64,000 bases of DNA from Cocleimonas flava (GTDB lineage: Bacteria; Pseudomonadota; Gammaproteobacteria; Thiotrichales; Thiotrichaceae), in assembly GCF_004339015.1 (NCBI RefSeq), contig NZ_SMFQ01000004.1, positions 310,001 to 374,000 of the forward strand, in the 5' to 3' direction. The position numbers were made by a program, and so were the translations under genes. Numbering within the stretch: the first letter of the stretch is position 1; every line of letters begins with the position of its first letter. The notes beneath the pieces are model-generated. The model did not search any database. It was not told where the DNA came from and saw only the letters and a program-made list of their open reading frames with translations. Shown piece by piece: positions 61,703 to 64,000 of this stretch.

Positions 61703-62644
61703 TTATAATTCACGATTAGAAATAATACCTAATTCGTTTAAATGCCTTGGGTTGTTTTGCCAGTTTTCTTCAACTTTGACCCATTGTTTGAGCATTACTT
61801 TTTTCATCAAAAACTCTTCCAGTGACCGACGAGCTCCCTGGCCAATACGCTTTAAGGTTTCTCCTTTTTTACCAATGATGATGCCTTTCTGATTTTTCCT
61901 ATCCGTCCAAATAACCACTTCAATTGTTACCAAGTCGTCAGTCTCTTCGTATCTCTCAATTTCAACAGCTGTGGTGTAAGGTAACTCTTCGTGTAAATTG
62001 AGCACCAACTGTTCGCGAATTAATTCTCCACAGATGAAGCGCACTGATTTATCGGTAATATAATCTTCAGGGTAGATAAACTCAGACTTTGGTATTACTT
62101 TTAGCAATGATTCAATAACAATATCGGTATTGATCCCTTTCGCCGCAGATACTGGAATCAATTCGGCAAAATCTCTTTTTTTAGACACCATTTGCAAGAA
62201 CTCAAAGAGTCTTTCTTTCTCTTTGATACGATCCACTTTATTGATTAAAAGTAACACCGGTTTAGTTGTATGCTTTAGTCGGCTGATGACAAAATCATCT
62301 TCTTCTGTCCACTTCAGCGCTTCAACGATAAAAATAATAGCATCCACATCTTCTACAGCAGCAACGGCCTCACTATTCAATGTTCTATTGAGTAGGTTTT
62401 TAGAATTTAAATGGATACCTGGAGTATCTGTAAATATGATTTGGTAACCGGGATGAGTGTCGCCTTGTACCTCTGTCACAATCCCGCGAATATTAGTTCT
62501 CGTGGTTTGAGGCTTATTTGCGATAGCAGAGATTTTATAACCGACCAAATGATTAAGTAGCGTGGATTTGCCAACATTTGGACGACCTATAATAGACACG
62601 GTTCCACATTGCGTATCTACAGGATTTATCACTTCACGACTCAC
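61703..62644 (-). CDS. era: GTPase Era
   Basis: Era is a GTPase that binds the 3' end of 16S rRNA and helps assemble the small subunit. The 313 residues have the G domain with G1 GRPNVGKST, G3 DTPGIH, G4 NKVD and the G5 SAAKG. A C-terminal KH domain (about 205-290) has GKKGETLKRIGQGARRSLE. Its start overlaps the rnc stop by 4 bases. Translational coupling is typical of this operon. Confidence 0.97.
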   Translation of the reverse strand: MSREVINPVDTQCGTVSIIGRPNVGKSTLLNHLVGYKISAIANKPQTTRTNIRGIVTEVQGDTHPGYQIIFTDTPGIHLNSKNLLNRTLNSEAVAAVEDVDAIIFIVEALKWTEEDDFVISRLKHTTKPVLLLINKVDRIKEKERLFEFLQMVSKKRDFAELIPVSAAKGINTDIVIESLLKVIPKSEFIYPEDYITDKSVRFICGELIREQLVLNLHEELPYTTAVEIERYEETDDLVTIEVVIWTDRKNQKGIIIGKKGETLKRIGQGARRSLEEFLMKKVMLKQWVKVEENWQNNPRHLNELGIISNREL

Positions 62645-63336
62645 TTGGTTTTTTCCTTTTTCTTAGAGAATAGTTCTTTCACAATATCATATGCATTTTG
62701 AGCAGCTTGTTGCTCTGCTTTCCGTCTGGAACTTGATATCCCTTTGGTCTCAATATCCAGAGATTCTATAATACACTCTGCCGTAAATACCTGACGATGG
62801 TCATCACCACTTGTATCTATCAAAGCATAACTTGGGATTTCTAATTTACGAGATTGCAAAAGTTCTTGCAGGCGACTTTTCGGATCTTTCAACGAATCTT
62901 CAGAAGGTAGTTCATCAAAACGGTTAGTATATATTTTCAATACAAAACGTTTAGCTTCCTCAATACCCTTTTCAAGATAGACACTGGCAATAACAGCTTC
63001 CAGAGTATCAGATAAAATAGACTTTCGCCTAAATCCCCCACTCTTTAATTCCCCTGCGCCCAAACGCAAAAAATCGCCCAACGATAACTCGTTAGCGATT
63101 TCAGCTAAAGTATTTTCATTCACTAAAGAAGCGCGAAGGCGAGATAGATAACCTTCAGAAGCACGAGGCATTCTTACATACAGCTCATGCGTAATAATAA
63201 CGCCTAAAACGCTATCACCCAAAAACTCCATCCGCTCGTTATGTGTATTATTAGCACTTCTGTGGGTCAACGATTGCACAAAGCAATCAGTTGCCATGTG
63301 TTTATGACCTAAAAGGTCTATAAGTTTTGATCTCAT
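62641..63336 (-). CDS. rnc: Ribonuclease III
   Basis: RNase III cuts double-stranded RNA, including rRNA precursors. The 231 residues have the catalytic signature NERMEFLGDSVLGVIIT, with the two metal-binding acids, and SDTLEAVIASVYLEKG. The C-terminal dsRNA-binding domain (about 155-225) has DPKSRLQELLQ and GISSSRRKAEQQAAQNAY. It is followed directly by era (4-base overlap) and preceded by a DUF4845 gene with 70 bp between. Confidence 0.97.
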   Translation of the reverse strand: MRSKLIDLLGHKHMATDCFVQSLTHRSANNTHNERMEFLGDSVLGVIITHELYVRMPRASEGYLSRLRASLVNENTLAEIANELSLGDFLRLGAGELKSGGFRRKSILSDTLEAVIASVYLEKGIEEAKRFVLKIYTNRFDELPSEDSLKDPKSRLQELLQSRKLEIPSYALIDTSGDDHRQVFTAECIIESLDIETKGISSSRRKAEQQAAQNAYDIVKELFSKKKEKTK

Positions 63337-63406
63337 AAATATCAGATTTATACAAAAAAATGATATTTATCTTATCACGCACTCTTAAGTAGAACTAAAA
63401 CATAGT

Positions 63407-63901
63407 TTAGTTAAGATTTAATTTTTCTCTCTCACGACTAGCTTTTAAATCATTTGAATCAATATCGACTTTCGCATCAGGCTCACCCAATATCACAGAA
63501 TGTTTAAACTTGATTAAAAAATTTAAATTATAAAACCAGTTTTCCGGAACATCATAAGTAACAGTAAGTACTTTTCTATTGTTACCTTTTTTTAACTTGG
63601 TTAATGTAAATGGGTTCTTAATTCTCTTTGATTTATCTTTGCTACCATAATAACTATATTCTAGGCTTCTTAAATTATTTAAATTTAAATATTTTTCAAC
63701 TTTGGAGTAAATGACTCTTTTATCTGCATTTTTAATTCCTGGCTCCGAAGCTATATTCTTCATCAAACCTTTCACACTATTAAATTCCACATAATAAGGT
63801 GCTACTTTAACAACCGCACTAGCTAATAATATTGCAACTCCAGCTGCTAACAACCAAGAAACCATTGTTGCACCACGTTGCTTATTTTTATTAATTTTCA
63901 T
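63407..63901 (-). CDS. DUF4845 membrane protein
   Basis: This 164-residue protein belongs to DUF4845. One membrane helix at about 12-34 follows a basic start (KINKNKQRGATMVSWLLAAG), with most of the protein outside. The middle part has strands and helices (APYYVEFNSVKGLMKNIASEPGI and VLTVTYDVPENWFYNL, in separate pieces). Such genes usually lie between lepB (signal peptidase I) and rnc, and lepB would be to the right of the window edge. Function unknown. The upstream 99 bp hold no visible gene. Confidence 0.88.
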   Translation of the reverse strand: MKINKNKQRGATMVSWLLAAGVAILLASAVVKVAPYYVEFNSVKGLMKNIASEPGIKNADKRVIYSKVEKYLNLNNLRSLEYSYYGSKDKSKRIKNPFTLTKLKKGNNRKVLTVTYDVPENWFYNLNFLIKFKHSVILGEPDAKVDIDSNDLKASREREKLNLN

Positions 63902-64000
63902 TTTATTATCTCTTTAGAATTACAACTTTATTCGAAGATAATATGACATAAACATAGTGAAGCTAAGCTTAACAATTTAACTACAGAGAAATTAATCGAC

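Overview
The window is a gene-dense, AT-rich stretch of a chromosome from a Gammaproteobacterium. The evidence is gene order: coaBC-dut-algC-argB as in Pseudomonas; truA-fimV-asd-leuB-leuD-leuC; pyrG-kdsA-eno-ftsB-ispD-ispF; pepA-holC; and rnc-era-recO-pdxJ-acpS with a DUF4845 gene in front. Products such as FimV, RppH, HolC, AzlCD and IscR fit the same class. I cannot name a genus. I found no rRNA or tRNA gene, CRISPR array, transposase or phage gene.

Layout. 1-6.7 kb: the 5' part of a type I polyketide synthase (KS-AT-DH seen, running off the left edge), a cytochrome P450 and a DUF2156 protein, all on the minus strand; this is the most accessory-looking segment. 6.7-17.9 kb: rppH, a HAD phosphatase, truA, fimV and the leucine/aspartate-semialdehyde genes with a divergent LysR regulator. 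18-26 kb: an LRR-protein kinase, a membrane HExxH protein, a thiolase, a MipA/OmpV porin-like protein, a glycine-zipper lipoprotein and an RstA/RstB-like two-component pair. 26-34 kb: a VOC protein, 3-hydroxybutyrate dehydrogenase, a stand-alone elongation factor G, pepA, holC, a J-domain membrane protein and a small HExxH protein with no ordinary start codon. 34-44 kb: isoprenoid, cell-division, glycolysis, KDO and CTP genes, a 2OG-Fe oxygenase-like protein, a solute-binding protein, AzlCD and radC. 44-52 kb: coaBC, dut, algC, argB, an orphan iscR with a candidate autoregulatory box, a DUF1249 gene and pgm. 52-64 kb: DsrE-like, Sir2 and DUF4213/DUF364 proteins, parC, a PolB-like exonuclease, cysM, acpS, pdxJ, recO, era, rnc and a DUF4845 protein.

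The most striking non-coding signal is a short intergenic repeat present 17 times. Its core is CACCCCCCTACTT, followed after a few bases by a G-rich arm and a run of T. It never lies inside a gene. Twelve copies sit just downstream of a gene on the same strand, in terminator orientation. The C-rich/CTACTT part is far better conserved than the potential stem, which a plain terminator would not require. Two copies carry the same roughly 50-base insert. One pair is arranged head-to-head as a 17-bp inverted repeat between leuD and leuB. This family is my main candidate for something undescribed.

The genes combine into ordinary central functions: leucine synthesis, isoprenoid, nucleotide and CoA supply, RNA and ribosome maturation. 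To these are added envelope sensing (MipA, lipoprotein, two-component pair), probable polyhydroxybutyrate/ketone metabolism (thiolase and BdhA, in separate transcripts) and a polyketide locus that is mostly outside the window.
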